Shown here piece after piece: positions 6,754 through 14,507 of a stretch of DNA of 49,302 bases. The stretch lies in the NCBI GenBank assembly GCA_964436975.1, contig CAYTET010000003.1, positions 1 to 49,302 on the forward strand. Reading direction: 5' to 3'. A program made the translations under genes and the position numbers. Numbering within the stretch: the stretch's first letter is position 1; every line of letters starts with the position of its first letter. A model generated the notes under the pieces. The model worked only from the letters and a program-made list of their open reading frames with translations, was not told the origin of the DNA and made no database searches. Source of the stretch: CAYTET01 sp964436975. GTDB lineage: Bacteria > Bacillota_I > Bacilli_A > Erysipelotrichales > Erysipelotrichaceae.

Positions 6754-7997
6754 TCAATTCCTCCATTAATGAAAGGGATAGCACCATATCTTCCCTGCAG
6801 ATACCCTTTCTGAATATTCTCTGTCTTTCTTGGGGAAAAATCAGCAAGAGAATACAAATCTGTTATTCCTGTTTTATACTCTTTTTCCACAAAATAAATC
6901 TGATCTCTTCTGAAAATATCCAAATCCAAAAGAGTTACATCCTGAGAATTAAAAAACAACTGAGCACCTTTTTTGTTAATTTCTTTATCAGCAAACAATT
7001 CTATCAGATATCGGGTAATAGCAGGATGCAGACTGCTGGCAAGTTCATCAATAACTATTGTTTTTCCTTTGTCTAACGCCTCCATAATTACAGGCCCGTA
7101 AGTGAACAGCGCCGAAGTTCCAGACGATTCATGATCAAAACTCATTTTGTATAAATTAATTGTTCCATCTTCCTGTACAATCTGATGAGTGGTTGTGAGT
7201 TGGTACTGCTTGATTGCTCCCACAATAGATTTATCTAGACAGAGACCTGGAAAAATAGTTCCTTGATTTTCTATTGTTTTTGAATCCAATTCATAGTTTT
7301 GAATATTGATATCAGCATGTTTCAGCATTGACAATAAAAACGCTTTGGACCTGTTATTATCTTTATTCTTATCCAAGTAACTAAAAAGGAAATTCCCGTC
7401 CTTTACATGCTGATCATACGTATCTATATCTTCAGCAAACCATAAATAGGCTTCTTTTGTCGCCTCGCAATTCCAAGCTGTAGCTGTACTTAAAAAGAGT
7501 TTGTTCCCTGAATTCTTTTTTGTGTAGACTTCTAAGTTTTTATAGGCGGCAGTAAATCGATACTCATTAATTTTTGTCCGTTCAAAAATCAACGTGGGTC
7601 GAGCAGATTTATACTCAAATAAATATTCATCATATATATAGTTGGCATCCGCAGAAAAACCATATTTATATTTTTGGCCATGCCGATAAAAAATGAAATC
7701 CATTGATGTCTTTGCTTTTCCTGATACTTTATCAAACAAGAAAGGCTCAAAACCGGTATGAGTATTTATTTGATTATTATTTGAAGTTCGCACTAACATT
7801 ATTGCCTGTGTAAGAGATTTAAAAATGTTGGTTTTTCCCGCTGCATTGGCGCCGTAAAAAGCCAAAGATGGTAATATGCGGTCTTTTCCACATGGTATAA
7901 GATTTTCTTCGTGCGTATTATCGGCATTAGCAAAGGCCGTAAAAACAATCTCGTTTTTTATCGACATAAAGTTTTTAACATTAAATTGAAGTAGCAT
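6747..7997 (-). CDS. RloA-like AAA15/ABC-type ATPase, probable defence sensor
   Basis: This 416-residue protein is a SMC/ABC-like ATPase of the AAA15 family. It has LLQFNVKNFMSIKNE at the N-terminus, Walker A GANAAGKT (49-56), an SSGT signature-like loop (291-294), Walker B TIVIDEL (313-319) followed by ASSLHP, and FFNSQD (348-353). ATG 7997 is chosen over an upstream codon at 8033 because GGAGG stands 8 bases before it. The likely partner is the overlapping RloB-like gene. In analogous pairs the ATPase senses a phage trigger and holds or releases the nuclease; that is inference. Codon use and base composition differ from neighbours. Confidence 0.85.
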   Translation of the reverse strand: MLLQFNVKNFMSIKNEIVFTAFANADNTHEENLIPCGKDRILPSLAFYGANAAGKTNIFKSLTQAIMLVRTSNNNQINTHTGFEPFLFDKVSGKAKTSMDFIFYRHGQKYKYGFSADANYIYDEYLFEYKSARPTLIFERTKINEYRFTAAYKNLEVYTKKNSGNKLFLSTATAWNCEATKEAYLWFAEDIDTYDQHVKDGNFLFSYLDKNKDNNRSKAFLLSMLKHADINIQNYELDSKTIENQGTIFPGLCLDKSIVGAIKQYQLTTTHQIVQEDGTINLYKMSFDHESSGTSALFTYGPVIMEALDKGKTIVIDELASSLHPAITRYLIELFADKEINKKGAQLFFNSQDVTLLDLDIFRRDQIYFVEKEYKTGITDLYSLADFSPRKTENIQKGYLQGRYGAIPFINGGIEW

Positions 7998-8188
7998 ATT
8001 ATTGCCCTCCGACCTACGTACAAATATTATCATTTATAGTTATATATGTCTATTTATAATCGCAATTTTTGAATATTTTATGCACATTTTCGCTTTATAT
8101 GTGTGATTTTGCTTTTTATCCACCTATAATTACTGTACGTTTTCGTTTGGTTTCAATGGCGTCTTTTTACTGCGGTAAACTTAAGCGT

Positions 8189-9337
8189 CTAAAATTTGAA
8201 TATCTCCGCCGCCTTAGCCATATTGGCCGGAGCATCTACTTTAAACGGACAGCGGCCGGCACAGCTCTGGCAGCCAATGCATTCTGAAGCATGGTGCTCC
8301 AAAACCGCATAATGCTGGCCGATCGTTTCACTGACCTGGCCGGCCGCCTGGGCCAGATTCAAAAACTTGGTAACGGAAGCCACATCAATGCCCACCGGAC
8401 AGGGTGCGCAGTGACCGCAGTACATGCAGTGGCCCTGCCAGCTGATCCGGGGGAATCCGGCCAAAGCGGCCGCATAATCCTTGGCTTCGTCATCAGCCGT
8501 TTCATAAGCCAGGGCATCATCTAATTCTTTTTCATCATGGATTCCGCTCATCACGGCCGCTACCGCCGGTCTGGTCAAAGCATAATGCAGACACTGCACC
8601 GGTGTTAAAGCCGCTCCGGCGGGAGATAATTCGGCATCCAGCAGATCGCCGCCGCCAAAAGCTTTCATGACACTGATGCCGATTCCTTTGGCTTCACACG
8701 ATTCATATAAGGCCACCCGCTGCGGATCAAAGTTAAGCAGCGGCTTTTCATAGGCGGCATCAGCCCACAGATCTTCGCAGTCCTCACTGGCCGGCTGCAT
8801 GTCATAACAGGGATTGATACTGAACATCAGGGTCTGAATCAGACCGCTGTCCACCGCCGCCTGGGCAACCTGGGGATTGTGGCTGCTGATGCCGATGGCT
8901 TTAATCCGGCCGGCTTTCTGCTGCTCTAAGGCATATTGCATAACCGGACCCTGGCTGACCTGCTGCCACACCTTTAAAGAGTCCACATAGTGAATCATTC
9001 CGACATCAATAAAATCGGTCCGCAGCTGCTTCAGCATTTCTTCAAAGCCGGCGGTCACTTCATCAATGTTCCTGACACATTCATACTGCCCGTTTTTCCA
9101 GACGGAACATAAATGCGACTGCACAACCAGGGCGCTGCGGTCTTGTTGCAGGATTTCCCCGATATAGCCCCGGGCCTGGGGATTAGGCGTATACATGTCA
9201 ATAAAGTTGATCCCGGCTTTGATTGCCCGGTGCAGAACCGCCATCGCCTGCTGGTGATCCATCTTGTTGAAGCCTTCACAACCTAAAGCAATCTCACTGA
9301 CTTTCAGGCCGGTATGGCCAAGCATCCGATATTGCAT
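8189..9337 (-). CDS. Aldo/keto reductase with C-terminal ferredoxin-like Fe-S domain
   Basis: This 382-residue protein is an aldo/keto reductase barrel (about 1-290) followed by two cysteine clusters: HCMYCGHCAPCPVGID and ECIGCQSCAGRCPFKVD. The clusters probably bind 4Fe-4S centres, placing it in the COG1453-like oxidoreductases of anaerobes. In the barrel, FIDMYTPNPQARGYIGE supplies the usual Asp and Tyr, and IHYVDSL the His. The strand where AKRs carry the catalytic Lys reads VVQSHL, so that residue seems absent. ATG 9337 is preferred because GAGG lies 8 bases upstream; the longer reading from 9364 has none. Substrate is unknown. Confidence 0.88.
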   Translation of the reverse strand: MQYRMLGHTGLKVSEIALGCEGFNKMDHQQAMAVLHRAIKAGINFIDMYTPNPQARGYIGEILQQDRSALVVQSHLCSVWKNGQYECVRNIDEVTAGFEEMLKQLRTDFIDVGMIHYVDSLKVWQQVSQGPVMQYALEQQKAGRIKAIGISSHNPQVAQAAVDSGLIQTLMFSINPCYDMQPASEDCEDLWADAAYEKPLLNFDPQRVALYESCEAKGIGISVMKAFGGGDLLDAELSPAGAALTPVQCLHYALTRPAVAAVMSGIHDEKELDDALAYETADDEAKDYAAALAGFPRISWQGHCMYCGHCAPCPVGIDVASVTKFLNLAQAAGQVSETIGQHYAVLEHHASECIGCQSCAGRCPFKVDAPANMAKAAEIFKF

Positions 9338-9370
9338 ATTATTTACCTCGTCTCTTTCAGGCATCTTATT

Positions 9371-9384
9371 ACTTATAGTGTACT
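9371..9384. promoter_or_regulatory. Candidate HxlR half-site ahead of the aldo/keto reductase
   Basis: The plus strand reads ATAGTGTACTTTAA here. It matches ATAGTGTACTCTAA of the HxlR-family operator at 30123-30136 in 13 of 14 positions. It lies in the promoter region of the minus-strand reductase. Only one half-site is present, so shared control is a suggestion. Confidence 0.3.
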
Positions 9385-9399
9385 TTAAGTCAAGCCGAA

Positions 9400-9430
9400 A
9401 GAAAACCGGCCAGCGGCCGGTTTAGCTTTT
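9400..9430 (-). terminator. Terminator of htrA
   Basis: AAACCGGCC (9403-9411) and GGCCGGTTT (9415-9423) form a perfect 9-bp stem with a 3-base loop. On the minus strand it is followed by TTCTTTC, just beyond the htrA stop. Confidence 0.8.
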
Positions 9431-9446
9431 ATATAAGTAAATTATA

Positions 9447-10790
9447 CTATCCGTTGTTTGCGGTAGATCCGGTCTTCTCCTCCAGCACCATGGTAATGGT
9501 GATTGTTTCTTTGTTGCGCAGAACCTTGATCGTAACTTCATCACCGGCTGAATGGGTGCTTAAGGCAGCGGTTAAATCGCTGTAGGAAGCAATGGTGGCA
9601 TCATCCATTCCGGTAATCAGATCTCCGGCCTGCAGACCGGCCTCAGCCGCATTGGTGCCGGTAACGGCGGTGACATAGACACCGTAGTTGCTGACATTGT
9701 ATTTCCAAGCCGTCTGGATATTTTCGATGCTGACCCCGGTGATGCCGATAATCGGCCGGCCGGAGACATAGCCCTGACTGATCAGCTGCTCGGCGACCGT
9801 CTTGACAACGTTAACCGGAATCGCAAAGCCGATGCCTTCAACTTCTGTAGCTGAACTCTTGGCATTGACAATGCCAATCAGCTGGCCGGCTGCGTTAAAC
9901 AGGCCGCCGCCGGAATTGCCCGGGTTGATCGCTGCCGTCGTCTGCAGCAGGGTCATGGTCTGACCGTCAATGGTTACTTCCCGGCTCAATGCTGAAACGA
10001 TACCGGTTGAAACAGTTCCGCCCAGGGTACCCAGGGGGTTGCCGATGGCGATAGCGACCTGGCCGACAGCCAGATCATCCGAGTCGCCCAGCACAACCGG
10101 CTTCAGACCGGTGGCTTCTATTTTGATAACCGCAATATCCGCCGTGGCATCCGTCGCAACCAATGTCGCATCATAGCTGTCGCCGTTATGCAGCGTCACC
10201 TTGATTGAGGTGGCATCTTCAATTACATGGTTATTAGTGATGATGTAGCCGTCAGTAGTATAGATGACTCCGCTGCCGGCGCCTTCGGTGACGTAATTGC
10301 CGTAATATGAACTGTAGGTGGTGTTTTCGGTATAAACTTCGACAACCGAATCGGCCACAGCGCTGACTACCGCCGAAACATCGGTGGAGTCACTTGTTGA
10401 AGTCACATTGACCGGGGTGTCGGTATTCTGGTAGACAACAACACTGTTGCTGCCGGAGTTGTTCTTGTTGGCCAGAGAGGCACCAAAATAACCGCAGCAG
10501 AATGAAATGATGATTGTCAGCACCAGGCCCAGACACGGTACCAGATACTTGGGCAGTGGCTTTTTGACTTTAGCCTTTTTAACAGGTGCAGCGGCTGCTT
10601 CCGGCTGCGGCTGGGCTGAAGCCGCCTGCTGCTGGTAAGTCTGCTGACTGTCCTGCTGATCGCTGAGAACCTGCTCAACCCGGCTTTGCTGCTGCGCAAT
10701 AATCTGCTCATCCGTGTTCTGACTGCTGTTATTTTCAGCGCCGGTGTCGGTGTTTTCAGTTACTTTTTTTTCTTCGTTGTTTTCTTCCAT
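9447..10790 (-). CDS. htrA: HtrA/DegP-like membrane-anchored serine protease with PDZ domain
   Basis: This 447-residue trypsin-like protease handles misfolded envelope proteins. It has a long Gln/Asn/Glu-rich cytosolic N-terminus (1-80), one membrane helix (about 83-104), and the protease domain outside (about 145-335) with the triad His188 (NNHVI), Asp218 (ADIAV) and Ser293 (GNSGG). One PDZ domain covers about 355-440. The ATG is preferred to an adjacent upstream TTG because AGGAGG lies 8 bases before it. An inverted repeat upstream may be an operator. htrA near the origin is also known in streptococci. Confidence 0.95.
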   Translation of the reverse strand: MEENNEEKKVTENTDTGAENNSSQNTDEQIIAQQQSRVEQVLSDQQDSQQTYQQQAASAQPQPEAAAAPVKKAKVKKPLPKYLVPCLGLVLTIIISFCCGYFGASLANKNNSGSNSVVVYQNTDTPVNVTSTSDSTDVSAVVSAVADSVVEVYTENTTYSSYYGNYVTEGAGSGVIYTTDGYIITNNHVIEDATSIKVTLHNGDSYDATLVATDATADIAVIKIEATGLKPVVLGDSDDLAVGQVAIAIGNPLGTLGGTVSTGIVSALSREVTIDGQTMTLLQTTAAINPGNSGGGLFNAAGQLIGIVNAKSSATEVEGIGFAIPVNVVKTVAEQLISQGYVSGRPIIGITGVSIENIQTAWKYNVSNYGVYVTAVTGTNAAEAGLQAGDLITGMDDATIASYSDLTAALSTHSAGDEVTIKVLRNKETITITMVLEEKTGSTANNG

Positions 10791-10804
10791 CAAAATAACC
10801 TCCT

Positions 10805-10831
10805 ATCTGATTGCCTACATACTAATCAGAT
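10805..10831. promoter_or_regulatory. Inverted repeat upstream of htrA, candidate operator
   Basis: ATCTGATT and AATCAGAT form a perfect 8-bp inverted repeat spaced by 11 bases, just upstream of the htrA ribosome site. The spacing places the arms one and a half to two helix turns apart, which suits a dimeric regulator. The regulator is unknown; in other Bacillota htrA answers to an envelope-stress two-component system. Confidence 0.45.
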
Positions 10832-10865
10832 TGTGTGAAAATATAATGAACAGACCCTGAATTGA

Positions 10866-12200
10866 CTATGAAAAGCGTTTCCGGCGCTGGTTTTTAACCA
10901 GTAAAATAGTAGCCAGAATAATTGCCATAAACCCCGCGATAGAAGCCGCCATCAGGGCAATTTCCAAATCGCTGAAGGCCTGGTGGGCCGGCTGTCTATA
11001 CCGCTGCAGGGTCTTCTCAACGACATCATACTGATACAAGCCCGTCTTGCCGGATTCATCCTGCAGATAGACGATATTGAATTCACCCATCGCTGCATCG
11101 TTATACTTCCAACCGGCCAGTTCAACATCACCTATCGTTACGGTCTGCGCGCTGAATGTCTCGCTGTCCAGCTGCTCGGCAAAACTGTCATAGACAACAT
11201 CAAGGGCTACATATATCTTGTCGTTAAATGCCAGGGGCTGATAGGCCTGCTGCAGCGTGTCTGAAGCCGCATCATAACAGTAGAACTGCTTATTGTACTG
11301 TTCGTCTTCGACATATAAAAGGGTGATGCTGCTGCGTTCATACACCGTCAGTGTATTGTCTCCGACGGTCAGCTCCTTGGCCTCAAAGCCATCCGGAATA
11401 ACAACCTGATCCGTGTTGGCCACTACGCCTAACTTAGTATCTTTATACTGGTACCAGATGGTTGGCAGCGAGTCAACATATACGTTAAGAATATAGGTTG
11501 AACTGCTCTTGTCCTCGGCCGTGCAGACAACCTTTACTTCATTCCACCCTTCCTTCAGACTTGAATCAATGCTTGCCACAGTGGCCTTGCTGGAAGAAGC
11601 GGTCGCCTTGATATCAAGACTGCTGACATCATGGGCCACGTACAATTTATAATCCTTGGTGTCTGTCGCAAAAGCCAGATCATACCCGCTCACCGTCAAA
11701 GATGAAAGTGACGAGTCCGAAGACTGGGTAACGGTTGTGGTTGATGTCGTCTTGGCGTTGATAGTGATGGTTTTGCTCACTGTTGTTTTATAGCCTGAAA
11801 CACTGCCAGAATCCCCATCAATAAAATCGTTTGTTGTTATCGTTATGGTGGAAGACCCCGTTTTTAATGCAACAAATTTAAATGTGTAGGAAGCTGTATT
11901 AGGGGAACTGGTTGAACCTTCAGCTAATAGTTTTCCGTTATTTTTGTTAAACGGGGGATTGTTGGGATAAGAACTCAACTTAAAATAATTGCTGTTATAT
12001 TCAATGTAACTTATCGCCCCGCCTACTCCGGAACTGCAGCTGTACTTGACGGTAACGGTCAGTGTTTTACCGACTGTGACAGAAGAAGAAGCGCTGACCG
12101 TAACAGAACCGCTGGCCGCCTGGATATTACTGATATTTCCTGCCAATACAGATACCGCCAGCATAATGGCGGTTACTAACTTGATGATTTGTTTTTTCAT
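10866..12200 (-). CDS. Surface protein with cohesin-like and cadherin-like domains and a C-terminal membrane anchor
   Basis: This 444-residue protein has a signal peptide (1-28), then a cohesin-like beta-sandwich (about 30-148: GSVTVSASSSVTVGKTLTV...ISYIEYNSNYFKL...TASYTFKFVALKTGSSTITI). A Thr/Ser linker, a cadherin-like Ig domain (about 163-243: LSSLTVSGYDLAFATDTKDYKL... TYILNVYV), an unassigned beta-rich region (245-405), and a membrane helix with a basic tail (412-444) follow. Its ATG overlaps the preceding gene's stop by 4 bases. That gene ends in a dockerin, so this protein may be its membrane-bound receptor. The cohesin-coding part (11820-12010) is more AT-rich than the rest, hinting at recombination. 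Cohesin assignment is by fold pattern and moderately sure. Confidence 0.75.
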   Translation of the reverse strand: MKKQIIKLVTAIMLAVSVLAGNISNIQAASGSVTVSASSSVTVGKTLTVTVKYSCSSGVGGAISYIEYNSNYFKLSSYPNNPPFNKNNGKLLAEGSTSSPNTASYTFKFVALKTGSSTITITTNDFIDGDSGSVSGYKTTVSKTITINAKTTSTTTVTQSSDSSLSSLTVSGYDLAFATDTKDYKLYVAHDVSSLDIKATASSSKATVASIDSSLKEGWNEVKVVCTAEDKSSSTYILNVYVDSLPTIWYQYKDTKLGVVANTDQVVIPDGFEAKELTVGDNTLTVYERSSITLLYVEDEQYNKQFYCYDAASDTLQQAYQPLAFNDKIYVALDVVYDSFAEQLDSETFSAQTVTIGDVELAGWKYNDAAMGEFNIVYLQDESGKTGLYQYDVVEKTLQRYRQPAHQAFSDLEIALMAASIAGFMAIILATILLVKNQRRKRFS

Positions 12201-14011
12201 TGGTCGATGTCTCCACTGCCCAGTATGTATTTCTTGATGTATAGGTTGCTTCTTAGCGATATTGTTGTCTCACCATTTATCATGGCTGCTTCGGCATAAG
12301 CTGCTGACAGCATATCAGTTTCAAGGATATGCTTTTTCACCATTAAGTTGTCAATAAGACCAATCTTGCCGTCGCCGTTGACATCCCCGTACATCACATA
12401 GGTATAGGTGCTGGTTCCGGATTCATCCACAACCTGCATGATCTGACCGGTTGCCAGCAACGCACTGTCTGCTAAGGCCGAGCCGTCAGTGGCTGTCATT
12501 GTGACAGTGACTTTATCGGTTGTCAGTTTGCCAAAGGTATCTTTAACTTCTTTAATGGTTGTCCCCAGGGCAAAGCCATGGATATAGCCGTTGGTTATTT
12601 CCAGATTGAGATCTTTGATGAAATCACCGGTATAGGTAATCTCCGTTTCTTCTTTATCCGCCGGCGGCAGGGTCGTCGTTGTCGGAAGCGACGTGGCCGT
12701 CGGCATGTTCTTAAATACCGGAATGACAAAGGTCAGACTGCCGTCCAGCAGATTGGTTTCACTGAAAGTGGCATAGATTGATTTGCTCTGGGAATAGGCC
12801 GCCCGGACATTGGTCATGTACTGATGGGAATAAGTACTCTTTAAAGTCACATTGAACTTCTGAAGATACATGGTATCCTGGCCGGCATTGATATAGCTAT
12901 CTGAGACAAACAGCGCGCCGCCGTTGATCGATTTTGCCGGACTGGTCCAGGGCCGGCCGTTGGTAGTGGCACTGCCGATTGAGCCGTCGTCGGTTGCACC
13001 GCCGTTAGCGTAGACCAGACCTTTTTTCCAGTTGTCCGTTCCCGAGGTAGCCCCGATATTAAAGAAATTATACAGACCGGAATAGGTCACATTGTTATAG
13101 GTGAAAGCGGCCCCGGTGATGGCCTTTGATCCGGTCGTCCCCTGCTCCTGCAGTGCCAGCGCCGCCAGATAAACCGCATTGACATTGGCGTTTTTGGCCG
13201 CGGCCGTAAACAGACTGGCATATGTTTTATCATCGACCGGATCCTTGCCAGCCATAAAAGTTCCGGACAATAGCGGCTGAACAACCTCTTCGGTAATGTC
13301 GGCACTGTATGACAGCTTCAAAAACATGAAGATGTTGATGGTGTTCAGAAAATTACGCGGATCGATATAGTAGGCAATGGTCTGGCTGTTGGCCGCATAC
13401 CAGCTAGAGCCGTCCAGAGCGATATATTTCTGTGTTGTCTTATTAAAGGCCCCTTCGGCTGTCGACCGGTAGGCTGTGTTGGATCCGTCAATCAGATTCT
13501 TGCCCAGCACACTTTCCTTGGCAATGACGGTATCCCATTCCAGCCCGGTGCTGTACGCGACAAACTTCCAATTGGGATGCAGCGCATGCAGCTGCAGCAG
13601 ATAGGTGCAGTAATCTTCCGGAAAGCCCTGAGCCAGCAATTCGGTCTTATAGCTTTCGTCTATTTCATTATTGATTATTTCCAGGTATTCACCGTATATC
13701 CAGGTAGTGTATTCCTTGCCCTGCAAAGTGACTTTAACCTGATACCACAGATCGCCGGAGGCATCATGGTCTTCGCCCAGCACCGTCAGCTGCTGGTAAT
13801 AGGTGTAATACTGCAGCACCCCGTCAATGGTCAGCTGGGCTTTGCTGGTGGAGGGGCCGGTGCGGACCCGGGTGTCAGCATAAATTACAATGCCCTGCTT
13901 GGGAGTGTCATAAACAGTAGCTTCGGCCCGCACTGAAACAGTCATATCGGCCATCAGAGCCGCTACAACCAGAATCAGACATAAAAGCCGGAAGTTTCTG
14001 TTTTTCAGCAT
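12197..14011 (-). CDS. Secreted SH3b + glucosaminidase-like protein ending in a dockerin
   Basis: This 604-residue exported protein has a signal peptide (about 1-29), an SH3-type wall-binding domain (38-112), and a GH73/LytD-like endo-beta-N-acetylglucosaminidase region (about 120-400). Glu289 in LAALALQEQG is the candidate catalytic acid. A Thr/Pro linker (438-450), a small module (457-540) with NGYIHGFALGTTIKEVK, and a dockerin type I domain (542-600) follow. The first dockerin repeat has intact calcium ligands (DVNGDGKIGLID); the second (MINGETTISLRS) has lost most of them. It likely cleaves peptidoglycan glycan strands. AGAGGG precedes the start. It is first in a two-gene operon with the cohesin-like protein. 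Confidence 0.85.
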   Translation of the reverse strand: MLKNRNFRLLCLILVVAALMADMTVSVRAEATVYDTPKQGIVIYADTRVRTGPSTSKAQLTIDGVLQYYTYYQQLTVLGEDHDASGDLWYQVKVTLQGKEYTTWIYGEYLEIINNEIDESYKTELLAQGFPEDYCTYLLQLHALHPNWKFVAYSTGLEWDTVIAKESVLGKNLIDGSNTAYRSTAEGAFNKTTQKYIALDGSSWYAANSQTIAYYIDPRNFLNTINIFMFLKLSYSADITEEVVQPLLSGTFMAGKDPVDDKTYASLFTAAAKNANVNAVYLAALALQEQGTTGSKAITGAAFTYNNVTYSGLYNFFNIGATSGTDNWKKGLVYANGGATDDGSIGSATTNGRPWTSPAKSINGGALFVSDSYINAGQDTMYLQKFNVTLKSTYSHQYMTNVRAAYSQSKSIYATFSETNLLDGSLTFVIPVFKNMPTATSLPTTTTLPPADKEETEITYTGDFIKDLNLEITNGYIHGFALGTTIKEVKDTFGKLTTDKVTVTMTATDGSALADSALLATGQIMQVVDESGTSTYTYVMYGDVNGDGKIGLIDNLMVKKHILETDMLSAAYAEAAMINGETTISLRSNLYIKKYILGSGDIDQ

Positions 14012-14030
14012 GATTTCCCTCTGTGTCTGT

Positions 14031-14059
14031 ATTATATATTATCTGCTCCCTTTTGCAAA
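14031..14059 (-). promoter_or_regulatory. Promoter of the glucosaminidase/cohesin operon
   Basis: On the minus strand TTTGCA and TATAAT are separated by exactly 17 bases, 20 bp ahead of the start of the glucosaminidase gene. It lies at the edge of oriC, so the operon points away from the origin. Confidence 0.65.
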
Positions 14060-14074
14060 ACGTCCTTTGCTTTC

Positions 14075-14345
14075 CCACCGTTTATCAACCGGTGGATTAC
14101 CCGGTTTTCCACCGGTGTTAAAACTGGTGGAAAACTCCATAATTTGTTGTCACACCGCTCCCTTTTTATCCACCGGGCCGTGTTGACGGGCCGAAGGCTT
14201 TTCCACATGCCAACATCTTTCCCCCGGTTGACAATTTTATCAACAAGTTATCCACTATTTTCATTTTGTGGAAAACGGTGGATAAGTTATCCACAGCTTA
14301 TAAAACGCTAGTAAAATATGCATTTTTAGACGGTGGATAACTCAA
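14075..14345. other. oriC: Chromosomal replication origin oriC, DnaA-box cluster
   Basis: DnaA boxes crowd this gene-free stretch upstream of dnaA. A perfect TTATCCACA lies at 14287-14295. Near-consensus copies are TTATCCACT 14248, TTATCCACC 14166, TTTTCCACA 14199, TTATCAACA 14237, TTTTCCACC 14105, and on the minus strand 14091, 14126, 14267, 14277 and 14332. AT-rich tracts follow at 14296-14400, and a short hairpin-rich part (14407-14453, CAGCCA/TGGCTG arms) precedes dnaA. Genes on the two sides largely diverge from here, as expected of a bidirectional origin. The unwinding element itself is not certain; additional box-like sites lie after dnaA. Confidence 0.93.
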
Positions 14346-14507
14346 AACGACTCAAATTTTCAACTAGACAAGGCTGTTTATTGTGCTTATTATTAGTTAC
14401 ACATAACAGCCAAAGCGGCGGTCTAAAATGAGTCGGACCCGACTTATGGCTGGCTGATTATTTACTTACAAGCAGCCGCATAATTGATAGATTGGGGATA
14501 ATCGCAA

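Noticed and set aside
8116..8124. A lone DnaA-box-like TTATCCACC far from the cluster
   Set aside because: A single near-consensus copy in an AT-rich gap is expected by chance.
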